Assembly (NCBI GenBank): GCA_042140185.1
Contig: CP159477.1
Span: 930,001-994,000 of the forward strand
Source: JANSXG01 sp024743075
GTDB taxonomy: Bacteria > Planctomycetota > Phycisphaerae > Phycisphaerales > UBA1924
Reading direction: 5' to 3'
Length of the DNA: 64,000 nt
Made by a program: the position numbers and the translations under genes. Position 1 is the stretch's first letter; each line of letters opens with the position of its first letter. The notes under the pieces were generated by a model that saw nothing but the letters and a program-made list of their open reading frames with translations, ran no database searches and was not told where the DNA came from. Below, one piece after another: positions 47,866-56,618 of the stretch.

Positions 47866-49035
47866 TCAGGACCCGACCGTTTCGTGCCTCAACTGCCCGC
47901 ACGCCGCGGCGATATCGCGCCCGCGACTGGCTCGGATGTGCGCGTTCAGGTGACGCTCGCGCAGGATCTCCTGGAAGCGCCGGACGTCCGGCGTTGAGGG
48001 ACGCTCAAAGGGCAGGCCGGCGACCTCGTTGTAGCGGATGAGGTTGATGTTGGCCCGCAGTTTCTTCGCGACCACGGCCAGTTCTTCGGCGTGCTGGGGG
48101 CGATCGTTCACGCCGCGAAGCAGGATATACTCCAGCGTGATCTCGCGCCCGGTCTTGCTGAACCACTTGTTGCAGGCGCTGATGAGGTCGTCGATCGTCG
48201 TGTACTCGGCCCAGGGGATCAGCCGACGGCGCAGTTCGTCGTTCGGGGCGTGCAGCGAGAGCGCGAGCGTGACGGGCAGGTCGAGTTCGTCGGCGAGTCG
48301 CGAGATGGCCTGAGGCAGACCGACGGTGGAGACCGTGATCTTCCGCGCGCCGATGCCCATGCCCCAATCTGCCGCGAGCGTGCGGACCGCGCCGGTCACC
48401 GCCTTGAAGTTCGCCAGCGGCTCGCCCATGCCCATGAACACGATGTTCGAGATACGCCCGACGCCTTCGAGGCGCGAGAGTCGCCAGACCTGCTCGACGA
48501 TGCGTCCGGTAGTCAGGTTGCCGTCGAGGCCCCCGAGGCCCGACGCACAGAACTTGCAACCGACCGGGCAGCCGACCTGGCTGGAGATGCACGCGGTGCG
48601 TCGATACCCCGGCTCGCCGGGCGCGCCAATCGGGATCATCACGCACTCGGTCTGGCGCGACGGATCGCCGGCCTCGTAGTCGAAGCCGGAGGAGTTAAGC
48701 ACCGGCAGCGAGGTCGAGAGCGTGCCCGCGAGCGGGTCGGCAGCGCTCGCTGGGGCGGGAGCCGAGCCGTCGCTCCACTGCACGAGCAGCTTCTGCGTGC
48801 CGTCGGTCGCACGCTGGTGAGCAATGACATCGCCGGAAAGGAAAGTCATTTCGGCTTCGAGCTGCTCGCGCTCGGCCTTGGAAAGGTTGGACATTTCCTG
48901 AGGATCGATCACGCCTTTGGCGTAGACCCACTCCAAAATCTGCTTGGCGCGGAACGCCTTCCAGCCGCGCTGCGTACACCAGTCCGCCAGCGTCTGCGGC
49001 GTGAACTGGAATATGTGAGCAGGAGGGTGCTTCAC
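47866..49035 (-). CDS. rlmN: 23S rRNA (adenine-2503-C2) / tRNA-A37 methyltransferase
   Basis: Radical SAM methyltransferase that methylates A2503 of 23S rRNA and A37 of tRNAs. The cluster motif is CPVGCKFCASGLGG (CxxxCxxC), with FMGMGEPLANFKAV, STVGLPQAI, LSLHAPNDELRRRLIPW and LEYILLRGVND. The C-terminal part has the methylated-cysteine region in RHLNAHIRASRGRDIAAACGQL. GTG 49035 overlaps the ispH stop by four bases, so it is coupled to ispH. An insert near the middle (VLNSSGFDYEAGDPSRQT) lengthens the family core. 389 residues. Confidence 0.92.
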   Translation of the reverse strand: MKHPPAHIFQFTPQTLADWCTQRGWKAFRAKQILEWVYAKGVIDPQEMSNLSKAEREQLEAEMTFLSGDVIAHQRATDGTQKLLVQWSDGSAPAPASAADPLAGTLSTSLPVLNSSGFDYEAGDPSRQTECVMIPIGAPGEPGYRRTACISSQVGCPVGCKFCASGLGGLDGNLTTGRIVEQVWRLSRLEGVGRISNIVFMGMGEPLANFKAVTGAVRTLAADWGMGIGARKITVSTVGLPQAISRLADELDLPVTLALSLHAPNDELRRRLIPWAEYTTIDDLISACNKWFSKTGREITLEYILLRGVNDRPQHAEELAVVAKKLRANINLIRYNEVAGLPFERPSTPDVRRFQEILRERHLNAHIRASRGRDIAAACGQLRHETVGS

Positions 49036-50078
49036 GACGCAGAGCCGCTCGGAGCGCTGACCGTGACGGGAACCGCGCCGTAGAGATCTTTCGTGACCTT
49101 CCACTGCCCGATCTGCAGGCGTCGGTGCTGCGGGTCGACATCCCGGCTCTTCATCACGTCTCGCAGGCTCTTGGGCAACTGAAACTCGGTGGACTCGTCG
49201 ACAAGCGAGGCCACCTCGATCTCCGCGTCGTACTCGCGGACGAGAACGCGACACAACTGCTGTACCAGATCTTCCGGAACCGAAGCGCCGGCGGTCACGA
49301 GCACTCGATCGACATTCTCGAGCAGTGAGGGGTTCAGGTCGGTCACATCGTCAACCAGCACACCCGGTGTACCGACATTGGCCGAGATCTCAGTCAGCCG
49401 TTTCGAGTTGCTGGATGTCGTCGAGCCGACAACGATCGTCAGGTCGCAGTCCGGTGCGATCTCGCGGACCGCGTGTTGGCGGTTCGTGGTGGCGTAGCAG
49501 ATGTCCTCGGTGGGCGGTGCCTGGATATCCGGGAACGCTTCCTTGAGCGCGTCGATGATGATGCCGGCATCGTCGGTGCTCAGCGTCGTCTGGGTGAGGT
49601 AGACCAGCTTCTTCGGGTCGTGAACCGAGAGGTTCGGGATATCCGCCGGCGACTCGACCACCTGTGTCTGCTCCGGGGCCTCGCCGCGCGTGCCGATGAT
49701 TTCCTGGTGGTCCTCGTGGCCGACCAACAGGATCTGGTAGCCGCGTTTGGCGTAGCGGATGGCCTCCATGTGCACCTTCGTGACCAGTGGGCATGTCGCG
49801 TCGATGGCGTGCAGGCCCCGCGAAGCGGCCTTCGCGCGGACCTCCGGCGAAACGCCATGGGCGCTGAAGACCACGTACGACCCCTCGGGCACGTCGTTGA
49901 CGTCTTCCACGAAGACCACGCCCCGGTCCTCAAACCGGCGCACGACGTGGGTGTTGTGGACGATGTCGTGGTAGACGTACACCGGCTCGTCGACGACGTC
50001 GAGAAGTTGTTCCACGACCTGAATGGCCATGTGGACGCCGGCGCAGAAGCCGCGAGGATTGGCGAGTACGATCCGCAT
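49032..50078 (-). CDS. ispH: 4-hydroxy-3-methylbut-2-enyl diphosphate reductase
   Basis: Terminal Fe-S reductase of the MEP pathway, producing IPP and DMAPP. 348 residues; the three cluster cysteines are C12 (PRGFCAGVHMAI), C96 (DATCPLVTK) and C194 (EDICYATTNRQ). FSAHGVSPEV and GHEDHQEIIGTRGEA provide the conserved histidines near the active site. Its role is fed by Dxs at 36966-38936 and it supplies the HpnC/D/E genes divergently transcribed 57 bases away. Start ATG 50078. The last 45 residues extend past the core. Confidence 0.95.
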   Translation of the reverse strand: MRIVLANPRGFCAGVHMAIQVVEQLLDVVDEPVYVYHDIVHNTHVVRRFEDRGVVFVEDVNDVPEGSYVVFSAHGVSPEVRAKAASRGLHAIDATCPLVTKVHMEAIRYAKRGYQILLVGHEDHQEIIGTRGEAPEQTQVVESPADIPNLSVHDPKKLVYLTQTTLSTDDAGIIIDALKEAFPDIQAPPTEDICYATTNRQHAVREIAPDCDLTIVVGSTTSSNSKRLTEISANVGTPGVLVDDVTDLNPSLLENVDRVLVTAGASVPEDLVQQLCRVLVREYDAEIEVASLVDESTEFQLPKSLRDVMKSRDVDPQHRRLQIGQWKVTKDLYGAVPVTVSAPSGSAS

Positions 50079-50135
50079 CGTTCGAAAGACTCCAGAGCGA
50101 GAACGCCCCAGTATACGCGAGGCGACGAGGTTAAA

Positions 50136-51086
50136 TTGACCGGGAACGATCAGGAACTTGCGGGAAACACGAACGAGCAGCTCCGGCGTGAGGCCGGCCG
50201 AGCCGACGAGAACTTCACGGTCCTCTCGCCGCTTCTCCCCAAGGAGTTCGTGGGCGATTTTGCCTCGGTGTACGCTTTCTGCCGTCGCGCCGACGACCTC
50301 GCCGACGATGTCGATCCGACGCCAACAGGACGCGCGCTCGCTCTGGAGCGACTCCGGGCGCTCCGCGAAGCTCTGGACCGGCATCTCAATCCCGGACGAG
50401 CCGCCGACAATGCCACTCACCCGGACGACGCGATGCTCGCCGAACTCGCCCGATCCGTCGAGCGACGCTCGATCCGGCACAAGCACTTCCACCATCTTCT
50501 CGACGCTTTCGAACAGGACCAGGTAAAGCACCGGTACGAGACGTGGGACGAAGTGATCGAGTACTGCCGCGGCTCGGCGAACCCGGTGGGGCGGATCGTG
50601 CTGGAGATCGGGGGCATCGATACTCAGGACGATGCCAGCCGGCAGATTGTTCGGTGGTCAGACATGGTTTGCAGTGCGCTGCAACTGACGAACCACTGGC
50701 AGGATGTCCGGCGCGATCTGCTGGAGCGAGACCGCGTGTACCTGCCTTCCGAAGACACCGGTCTCACCTGCACTGATCTTCGTGAGATGATCGCCTCACC
50801 GGACGAGCCGGAACATCGTGTCAGGTACATCCGGGCGCTGCGGCCGCTGGTCACGCGGACCCATGAGATGTACCGCGAGGCCAGCGCCTTGCCCGATGCC
50901 ATGGCCGAGACCGCCGCCCGGCCGCTCGCCCCGACCGTCTGGCTGCTCGGATCCGGCGGTGAAGCAACACTGCGGAGAATCGAGCGCCTCGGGTGCACGA
51001 CCCTCTGGAAGCGTCCTCGCCTCAGCCGCCTGTCGAAATCGTTCCTCGTTCTACGAGCGGTCCTCAAGGCAAGGCGAATCGGCTGA
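50136..51086 (+). CDS. hpnC: Squalene synthase-like HpnC (hydroxysqualene step)
   Basis: Trans-isoprenyl diphosphate synthase-fold protein, 316 residues. In the three-enzyme bacterial route, HpnC converts presqualene diphosphate to hydroxysqualene. The aspartate-rich motifs are CRRADDLADDVD near the N-terminus and HWQDVRRDLLERDRVYLP. YETWDEVIEYCRGSANPVGR is also typical. TTG 50136 is chosen because GAGG lies six bases upstream. First gene of hpnCDE; divergent from ispH. The hpnD gene starts 44 bases after its stop. Confidence 0.88.
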   Translation: MTGNDQELAGNTNEQLRREAGRADENFTVLSPLLPKEFVGDFASVYAFCRRADDLADDVDPTPTGRALALERLRALREALDRHLNPGRAADNATHPDDAMLAELARSVERRSIRHKHFHHLLDAFEQDQVKHRYETWDEVIEYCRGSANPVGRIVLEIGGIDTQDDASRQIVRWSDMVCSALQLTNHWQDVRRDLLERDRVYLPSEDTGLTCTDLREMIASPDEPEHRVRYIRALRPLVTRTHEMYREASALPDAMAETAARPLAPTVWLLGSGGEATLRRIERLGCTTLWKRPRLSRLSKSFLVLRAVLKARRIG

Positions 51087-51130
51087 ATTTTCCGCGCGCC
51101 GATCCACCTGTGGGCGTACGATGGAAAGGT

Positions 51131-52141
51131 ATGTCCGGAGCCGGGTCAACTCGAACCATGGGCCGCGCTGAGGAGCCCCCCGGTGCTATCCCAGGCAACC
51201 GGGATCTCGCCACGCAGCAGGGCTACAAAATGTGCGCGCAGATCGTTCGCGAGCGCGCGAAGAATTTCTATCTCGGACTTCGTCTGACGCCCGAGCCGAA
51301 GCGTTCGGCCCTGTTCGCCGTGTACGCCTGGATGCGCACCGCCGACGACATCGCCGACGCGCCGATCGATCCGGCCCGGTCCGACGAACGGCTGGCGGAA
51401 TTCCGCGAGACGACGCTCACCGTTCTCGGAGGCGGCTTCCGACGCGGTGCCGGGGCGAGCGATCTGGTGTGGTTGGCGTTTATCGACACGGTGAACAGGT
51501 TTCGGCTCCGCACCGATGAGTTCATCCACACGCTCGACGCGCTTGAACTCGATATCCACGCCGACGCCTGCGTCGACCGCGACGACCCGAGCACCATCCG
51601 TCCTCGCTTCAACACCTTCGAGGGTCTTGAGCAGTACTGCTACGGCGTGGCTTCCACCGTGGGGATCATCTGCACAAGGATCTGGGGTATCCGCGACGAC
51701 GCGGTTTGGGACGAGGCGCGCCCGCTGGCGATCGACCGGGGCCACGCGTTCCAACTCACAAACATTCTCCGCGACATCCGGCAGGATTACGAACAGGGGC
51801 GTGTCTACATCCCGGAGTCTTTGCTGAGCGAGCACGGATTGAACGGCTTGCGACTCGCGACGTGGTCCGATCCTGCGGCCTGCGCTTCCTGCGTCCGCGC
51901 CGTGGCGGAAAAGGCGCGAGAGTTCTATGACCGTTCGGAGCGTCTCGACGAGATCATTCATCCCGATGGAGCGCGTCCGCTATGGGCCATGACCAGGACC
52001 TATCGTGCGATGCTTGACAGGATGACCGACAGTCCGAGCAGCGTCGCCCAGCCCGACGCGATGTCGCTCTCGACCCGCGCGAAGCTGTCGATCCTCGCGG
52101 GCGCCATGCTGCGCGGTCGCGGCGAGGCCAGACGGGCATGA
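51131..52141 (+). CDS. hpnD: Presqualene diphosphate synthase HpnD
   Basis: Head-to-head condensation of two FPP to presqualene diphosphate, first step of the HpnD-HpnC-HpnE squalene pathway. The motifs are YAWMRTADDIADAPID and TNILRDIRQDYEQGRVYIP, with YCYGVASTVGIICTRIWG before the second. About 336 residues from ATG 51131; ATG 51158 is an alternative, and the short gap to the AAAGGT box leaves the start uncertain. ATGA overlap with hpnE at 52138. Product could feed hopanoids or a C30 carotenoid; the shc cyclase is not in this window. Confidence 0.9.
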   Translation: MSGAGSTRTMGRAEEPPGAIPGNRDLATQQGYKMCAQIVRERAKNFYLGLRLTPEPKRSALFAVYAWMRTADDIADAPIDPARSDERLAEFRETTLTVLGGGFRRGAGASDLVWLAFIDTVNRFRLRTDEFIHTLDALELDIHADACVDRDDPSTIRPRFNTFEGLEQYCYGVASTVGIICTRIWGIRDDAVWDEARPLAIDRGHAFQLTNILRDIRQDYEQGRVYIPESLLSEHGLNGLRLATWSDPAACASCVRAVAEKAREFYDRSERLDEIIHPDGARPLWAMTRTYRAMLDRMTDSPSSVAQPDAMSLSTRAKLSILAGAMLRGRGEARRA

Positions 52142-53517
52142 ACACTCCGGATGGTGGGGGGCGTGTACCGGAGAGCGTGATCGTCATCGGAGCCGGACTG
52201 GCTGGCCTGAGCGCTGCGGTTCGTCTGGCGGGACTCGGCGCTCGGGTCACGGTTCTGGAGACGCGCCCCAAACTGGGAGGGCGGGCCACCAGCTTCGATG
52301 ATTCCCGCTCGGGTAAACGCATCGATAACTGCCAGCACGTGGCACTCGGTTGCTGCACGAACTACCGATGCTTCCTCGATCGCCTCGGTCTGGGAGACGC
52401 GCTGCGTTGGTATAGCGAAACCCACTGGCTCGAGCCGGGTGGTCGCCACAGCGTTACCAAGCCGGTGCCGCTCCCGGCGCCGTTGCACGGCGCGACGCTG
52501 CTGCTGCGGGCTCGGTTCCTCTCGCTGCGCGATCGGCTCGCTGTCGGTCGAGCGATGCTCGAAGCGGCGCGTGAGGATCGAGCGGCGCTCGCGCCCGAAC
52601 CGTTTTCGGTTTGGCTGGACCGCCACGATCAATCTGCGATCGCGCGACGCCGGTTCTGGGAACCGCTAGTGATTAGCGCATGCAACTCGTCCATCGAGCG
52701 CGTCGACCAGCAGGTCGCGCTGCATGTGCTCCAGGAGGGCTTCCTCGCGACGCGTTGGTCTTCAACGATCGGGGTGCCCCGCGTCCCCTTGATGGACCTC
52801 TACGAGCCGGCGCGTTCCATCATCGAAGCGTCAGGGGGCCGCATCATTACCGGCACAAGCGTGGTAACGGCCGACCGTCGGATCGCGGTGACGCGTCAAG
52901 GTGCGACACATCAAGCCGACCGGGTGATCTGCGCGGTGCCGTTCGAGCGGCTGCGATCGGTGCTCGGCGACGATGCGGTGGACAGCGATCGGGAACTCGC
53001 AAAGGTTGACAAGCTCTCGCACAGCCCGATCCTCGGCGTGCACCTCACCTTCGATCGGCCCGTCCTGCGTTACCCGCACGCCGTGCTGGTCGATCAGGGC
53101 ACGCAGTGGCTGTTCCGCAAGGATCAGGACGGGTGCGTTATCCACGCGGTCATCAGCGGAGCCGACGAGTGGTCGGCGCTCGGCGAGCAGACCATCGTCG
53201 AGCGTGTCCTGTCGGACATCCACTCGTGCATCCCTGATTCAGTGGGCGCGTCCCTGACATCGTTCCGCGCGGTCAAGGAGAAAAGGGCGACGTTTGCTCC
53301 GACACCCGAGGCGAGATTGTTGCGCCCGTCGTCCGTCTCGCAGTCCGGCGTCATCCTCGCGGGCTGTTATGTGCAAACCGGATGGCCGTCGACCATGGAG
53401 GGAGCGGTGCGTTCGGGTGAGATGGCTGCGGCTGTCGCCTGCGGTGTGCCGGCGGAGACGTTCGTCGCCCCGTCGCTGCGTCCGGGGCCACTGGTCTCGG
53501 TGCTCGCGTCGGCGTGA
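52138..53517 (+). CDS. hpnE: Squalene-associated FAD-dependent desaturase HpnE
   Basis: FAD amine-oxidase-type enzyme reducing hydroxysqualene to squalene, the last step of the HpnD-C-E pathway. 459 residues. The FAD-binding motif is VIVIGAGLAGLSAAVRLAG with VLETRPKLGGRATSF, and the C-terminal GVILAGCYVQTGWPSTMEGA closes the flavin site, as in carotenoid desaturases. Some homologues act as carotene desaturases, but the hpnCD neighbours favour squalene. Overlaps hpnD by four bases (ATGA). Convergent with rplT; a terminator for rplT lies between. Confidence 0.9.
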   Translation: MNTPDGGGRVPESVIVIGAGLAGLSAAVRLAGLGARVTVLETRPKLGGRATSFDDSRSGKRIDNCQHVALGCCTNYRCFLDRLGLGDALRWYSETHWLEPGGRHSVTKPVPLPAPLHGATLLLRARFLSLRDRLAVGRAMLEAAREDRAALAPEPFSVWLDRHDQSAIARRRFWEPLVISACNSSIERVDQQVALHVLQEGFLATRWSSTIGVPRVPLMDLYEPARSIIEASGGRIITGTSVVTADRRIAVTRQGATHQADRVICAVPFERLRSVLGDDAVDSDRELAKVDKLSHSPILGVHLTFDRPVLRYPHAVLVDQGTQWLFRKDQDGCVIHAVISGADEWSALGEQTIVERVLSDIHSCIPDSVGASLTSFRAVKEKRATFAPTPEARLLRPSSVSQSGVILAGCYVQTGWPSTMEGAVRSGEMAAAVACGVPAETFVAPSLRPGPLVSVLASA

Positions 53518-53527
53518 TGCCTGGCGA

Positions 53528-53553
53528 ACAAAAAACCCCGCTCGGCGGCGGGG
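53528..53553 (-). terminator. Rho-independent terminator after rplT
   Basis: On the minus strand the six-base stem CCCCGC / GCGGGG with a six-base loop is followed by TTTTTTGTTC, about 30 bases past the rplT stop. Confidence 0.82.
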
Positions 53554-53583
53554 CGATGGAGATCAATCGCAGCAGTTCAGCAC

Positions 53584-53961
53584 TCAGTCGGCGTTGGTTG
53601 GCGTCGCCTTCGACGCCTTGACCGCGGTCTCGACGAGCTGGTCAAAGGCCTTGGGGTCTTCGATCGCCATCTGCGAGAGCATCTTGCGGTTGAGCGTGAT
53701 GCCCGAGTGCTTGAGGCCGTTCATGAACAGCGAGTAGCGCGTGCCGCGCATCCGGCAGGCAGCGGTGATGCGCGTGATCCACAGGCGACGCATGTCACGC
53801 TTGCGGGCGCGACGGTCACGCCAGGCGAACGCGCCGGCGCGGGTCAGCGCGACCTTGGCCTGCTGGAAATGACGGGACTTGGTGCCGTAGTAGCCGCGGG
53901 CTTCGCGGAGGACGCGCTTGTGAGCACGCTTGCGAGCCGAGCCTTTGCGAACGCGGGGCAT
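53584..53961 (-). CDS. rplT: 50S ribosomal protein L20
   Basis: Large-subunit assembly protein binding 23S rRNA, 125 residues. MPRVRKGSARKRAHKRVLRE at the start, YYGTKSRHFQQAKVALTRAG, then RDRRARKRDMRRLWITRI and the C-terminal GLKHSGITLNRKMLSQMAI are all standard. ATG 53961 follows AAAGGATTG. It is downstream of rpmI in the same orientation but 150 bases away, and no infC lies upstream, unlike the common infC-rpmI-rplT operon. Confidence 0.97.
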   Translation of the reverse strand: MPRVRKGSARKRAHKRVLREARGYYGTKSRHFQQAKVALTRAGAFAWRDRRARKRDMRRLWITRITAACRMRGTRYSLFMNGLKHSGITLNRKMLSQMAIEDPKAFDQLVETAVKASKATPTNAD

Positions 53962-54110
53962 GGATCAATCCTTTCTTCGATGCCGGACGGGGCGAGGGAA
54001 GCTCGTCTTCAGATCCCGGACGACGGTGAAGTCAACTGTTACGAATCAGGGGGGGTCTGCACCGGCCGGCGACGCGATCGGAGTCGCCGCCGGGCAGAAA
54101 AAATCGAGTC

Positions 54111-54410
54111 TCACTCGCCCTTGGCGGCGGCGCGGGCGGCTTCGCGCATCTCGCGACGCTCGGCCGGCGAAGGGCTGCGACGAACGCTGCTCGCTGACTG
54201 CTCGCGACCGCGGACCTTGGTGCCGAGAAGACGAGTCAGGCGACGGGTCACCGCGGTGGACGCGTACGAGTCCTTGCGGAGGCGACGAAGGCGCTTCGGT
54301 GACTTGTGCGACCGCAAGTGCTTGCTGCCGGCCTTCTTGTGGCGAGCGAGGCCCGTCCGAGTCAGACGGATGCGCTTCAGCAGGCCTTTGTGGGTCTTCA
54401 TCTTCGGCAT
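54111..54410 (-). CDS. rpmI: 50S ribosomal protein L35 with C-terminal extension
   Basis: L35 of the large subunit. PKMKTHKGLLKRIRLTRTGL and ARHKKAGSKHLRSHKSPKRL are the usual family core, rich in Lys and Arg. At 99 residues it is about 30 longer than the common 64-66, owing to a basic/Glu tail (GREQSASSVRRSPSPAERRE) after the core. Start ATG 54410. Placed before rplT. The extension could contact rRNA or be disordered; no frameshift is needed to explain it. Confidence 0.93.
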   Translation of the reverse strand: MPKMKTHKGLLKRIRLTRTGLARHKKAGSKHLRSHKSPKRLRRLRKDSYASTAVTRRLTRLLGTKVRGREQSASSVRRSPSPAERREMREAARAAAKGE

Positions 54411-54551
54411 GGGGATATCCCTTGTCTTTGCAGGCAATACAACGCCCGTCCAGCCGGCTGGCTGGGTCGGGCCGAGAAGTGTACCGAGAGTGGTGACCGG
54501 CCGCAATGCCCCAGATTCGCCGGTCGTCGCTCCGGCGGAACTGTCAGGGGC

Positions 54552-55706
54552 CTACGAACGCGTCGCGCGGCGCGGGCGCTCGGTTCCATTGAGGCGGACC
54601 CTGCGGGGCTGATCTTCGCGACTGCGCGGGATCCAGATGTTGTCTCCCGTGGCCAGATCCGGGGAACTCACGAACAGCACCGAGAAGTCGGGCATCAGGA
54701 GGTTCTGGCCCCGGCTGCCGTGGTTTTGGCTGTTGCGTGTCGCATCCACGGTCTCGCCGCGCATCGCCGCCTCGACCACAGGCGACCGATCGGCCAGAAC
54801 CAACACGACGTTCGGATCTGAGAAACGGGGTGGTTCGCCGTTGAAGAGCTGGTAGCTGTACGACAGTTCGTCCGCGCTGCGCCAGTCTCTCTCAAGCGAA
54901 TGCGAATGGGAAACCTGAGCACGCTTATTGCCCGGGCAGGCGAGCGCCTCAAGCGGCACATAATCCTCGCGGACGAGTACAAAGAGGTTCGCGGAGTGGC
55001 TGCTCGAAGGGTCACCGACCAGCCACCAGCGTGCCGCGGGCTTTTCCTCGGTCGGTCCGTCTACTTCAGCGGTCGCCGGAAGATGTCCGTCGTGGTCTCG
55101 GGCGAACAGCGAGAAGCCGAGACCGGCCTGCTGCATGTTCTGGGCACACCGGATCTCCTCGGCCATCGTCTGGGCGGAGAACAGCGATGGGAACAGCACC
55201 GCTGTTCCGACCAGGAGGACGGCGGCGATCGCAACAAGGTCGCTAAAGCGAATCCGGCGGCTGCTCCGAACCTCGTCTGCGCTCGGCGGTGGGAGTCGAA
55301 ACGGAGTTTCGATCGCGTTCTGATCGCGCTCGCGAACCGCCTCCATCAGGCGCTCGATGCGCCGGATCCGTGACGACTCGTCACCGGAGGCCGGTTCGTC
55401 AAGGAGTTCAAGCACCCGGACGCCTTCTGCCGGCTCTTCACCTGCGGCAAACGCGTCGATCACCCGTTCGCCGGCGGGGGACAGCCGGCTGGCCACGCCC
55501 GACGCTTCCGCGACCCGGGCGGTGCGTTCTGCGTCGAGCAAGCGCTCTTCGCCGCTGGACAGGCGAAGCAGGTCCAAAAATTCCGAAAATCGGACCTTGC
55601 CGCCGGAAGACCCGGTCGATTCGACCGACACCCAACCGTCCACCAACCGAGCATCATGGGTGCTCAAGCGGTAATTCACAGCGTTGTCGATATCACTCTC
55701 GCTCAT
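54552..55706 (-). CDS. Putative anti-sigma factor with membrane anchor and pseudopilin-like domain
   Basis: 384-residue membrane protein encoded just downstream of the ECF-type sigma gene (88-base gap, same strand). The cytoplasmic N-terminal 150 residues are helical and acidic, as in zinc-free anti-sigma domains. One membrane helix lies at about 156-177 and the remaining 200 residues are outside. This external part begins with EEIRCAQNMQQAGLGFSLFA and resembles the DUF1559/pseudopilin-like H-X9-DG proteins of planctomycetes, with no prepilin cleavage site. The anti-sigma role is inferred from position and topology. Start ATG 55706. Confidence 0.65.
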   Translation of the reverse strand: MSESDIDNAVNYRLSTHDARLVDGWVSVESTGSSGGKVRFSEFLDLLRLSSGEERLLDAERTARVAEASGVASRLSPAGERVIDAFAAGEEPAEGVRVLELLDEPASGDESSRIRRIERLMEAVRERDQNAIETPFRLPPPSADEVRSSRRIRFSDLVAIAAVLLVGTAVLFPSLFSAQTMAEEIRCAQNMQQAGLGFSLFARDHDGHLPATAEVDGPTEEKPAARWWLVGDPSSSHSANLFVLVREDYVPLEALACPGNKRAQVSHSHSLERDWRSADELSYSYQLFNGEPPRFSDPNVVLVLADRSPVVEAAMRGETVDATRNSQNHGSRGQNLLMPDFSVLFVSSPDLATGDNIWIPRSREDQPRRVRLNGTERPRRATRS

Positions 55707-55793
55707 GCCTGAGTTCCTACGCCGCCACCGATCCGCGAGTTCGATTGCGGGTCGATGAACTGTCGATCTGGCGTCACGAGTTCCTTCATCCCG

Positions 55794-56438
55794 TCATCCC
55801 CCGGTCTCGCGACCGCGATTCTCGGACGCCCACACCCCGTCTGCCTTCGCCTTCTCCACCTGCACCTGCCAGGCCTGCCCGAACCCGGCGACCGCCGAGT
55901 GCAACCGGCTCTTCACCGTGCCGAGCGGGATGTCGAACATGTCGGCGATCTGCTGGTAACTCAGACGCTGGAAATACGCGAGGAGCAACACTTCCCTGAG
56001 CTTGGGCGAGAGCGTGTCGATCGCCCGCTGCACCATCTTTGAGCGTTCCTCGTCGTTCAGCCGGCTGTCCGGTCCCGGCAGGTCGATCTCGAGCAGGTCG
56101 ACGAACTGCGCCCCGTTGTCCCCGCCGATCTCCGCGTTCAGGCTCATGGCTCGCCGACGCTTGCGTTTGCGCAGGGCATCGCGTCCCTTGTTGGCGGCGA
56201 CCGTGAAGAGCCACGGCTTCAGGCGACGGGATGTATCAAAGGTCGAGAGCGATTCGTGGACCTGCAGAAAGGTGTCCTGGAACACATCGTCCGCGGAGGC
56301 GAGATCTCCCATCAGACGCCGGAGAAACCGCATCAGATCATCGTGATACCGCTCGACGATCTGCTGAAACGCGCCGATGTCGCCCGCGAGGTAGTCCTCT
56401 GCCAGCTGCTCATCCGATCGAGGGTCGCTTGTCGTCAT
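55794..56438 (-). CDS. ECF-type RNA polymerase sigma factor
   Basis: 214-residue sigma-70 family protein with only regions 2 and 4. Region 2 covers about 24-92 (VERYHDDLMRFLRRLMGD, SADDVFQDTFLQVHESL and RLKPWLFTVAANKGRDALRK), and region 4 about 134-188 (IDTLSPKLREVLLLAYFQRL and YQQIADMFDIPLGTVKSRLH). The linker is acidic. It is followed on the same strand by the putative anti-sigma membrane protein. Start ATG 56438. The signal and regulon are unknown; the deiminase gene is divergent from it and may be a target. Confidence 0.92.
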   Translation of the reverse strand: MTTSDPRSDEQLAEDYLAGDIGAFQQIVERYHDDLMRFLRRLMGDLASADDVFQDTFLQVHESLSTFDTSRRLKPWLFTVAANKGRDALRKRKRRRAMSLNAEIGGDNGAQFVDLLEIDLPGPDSRLNDEERSKMVQRAIDTLSPKLREVLLLAYFQRLSYQQIADMFDIPLGTVKSRLHSAVAGFGQAWQVQVEKAKADGVWASENRGRETGG

Positions 56439-56618
56439 GATCGCGATGAGTCCCTGTCCGCAAGCGTCTGGCGTTGGTCGGCCCGTCCGAGAACCGAACC
56501 AACTTCGGTGCGATCTTGACCTCAAGGGCACCGGAGCCATGATGGTAGGGGAGTTCTCCGATCCTGTGCGAGGGGCGACCCCCGGACCACATACCCCGCC
56601 GACGAAGGAACAGTTCGC

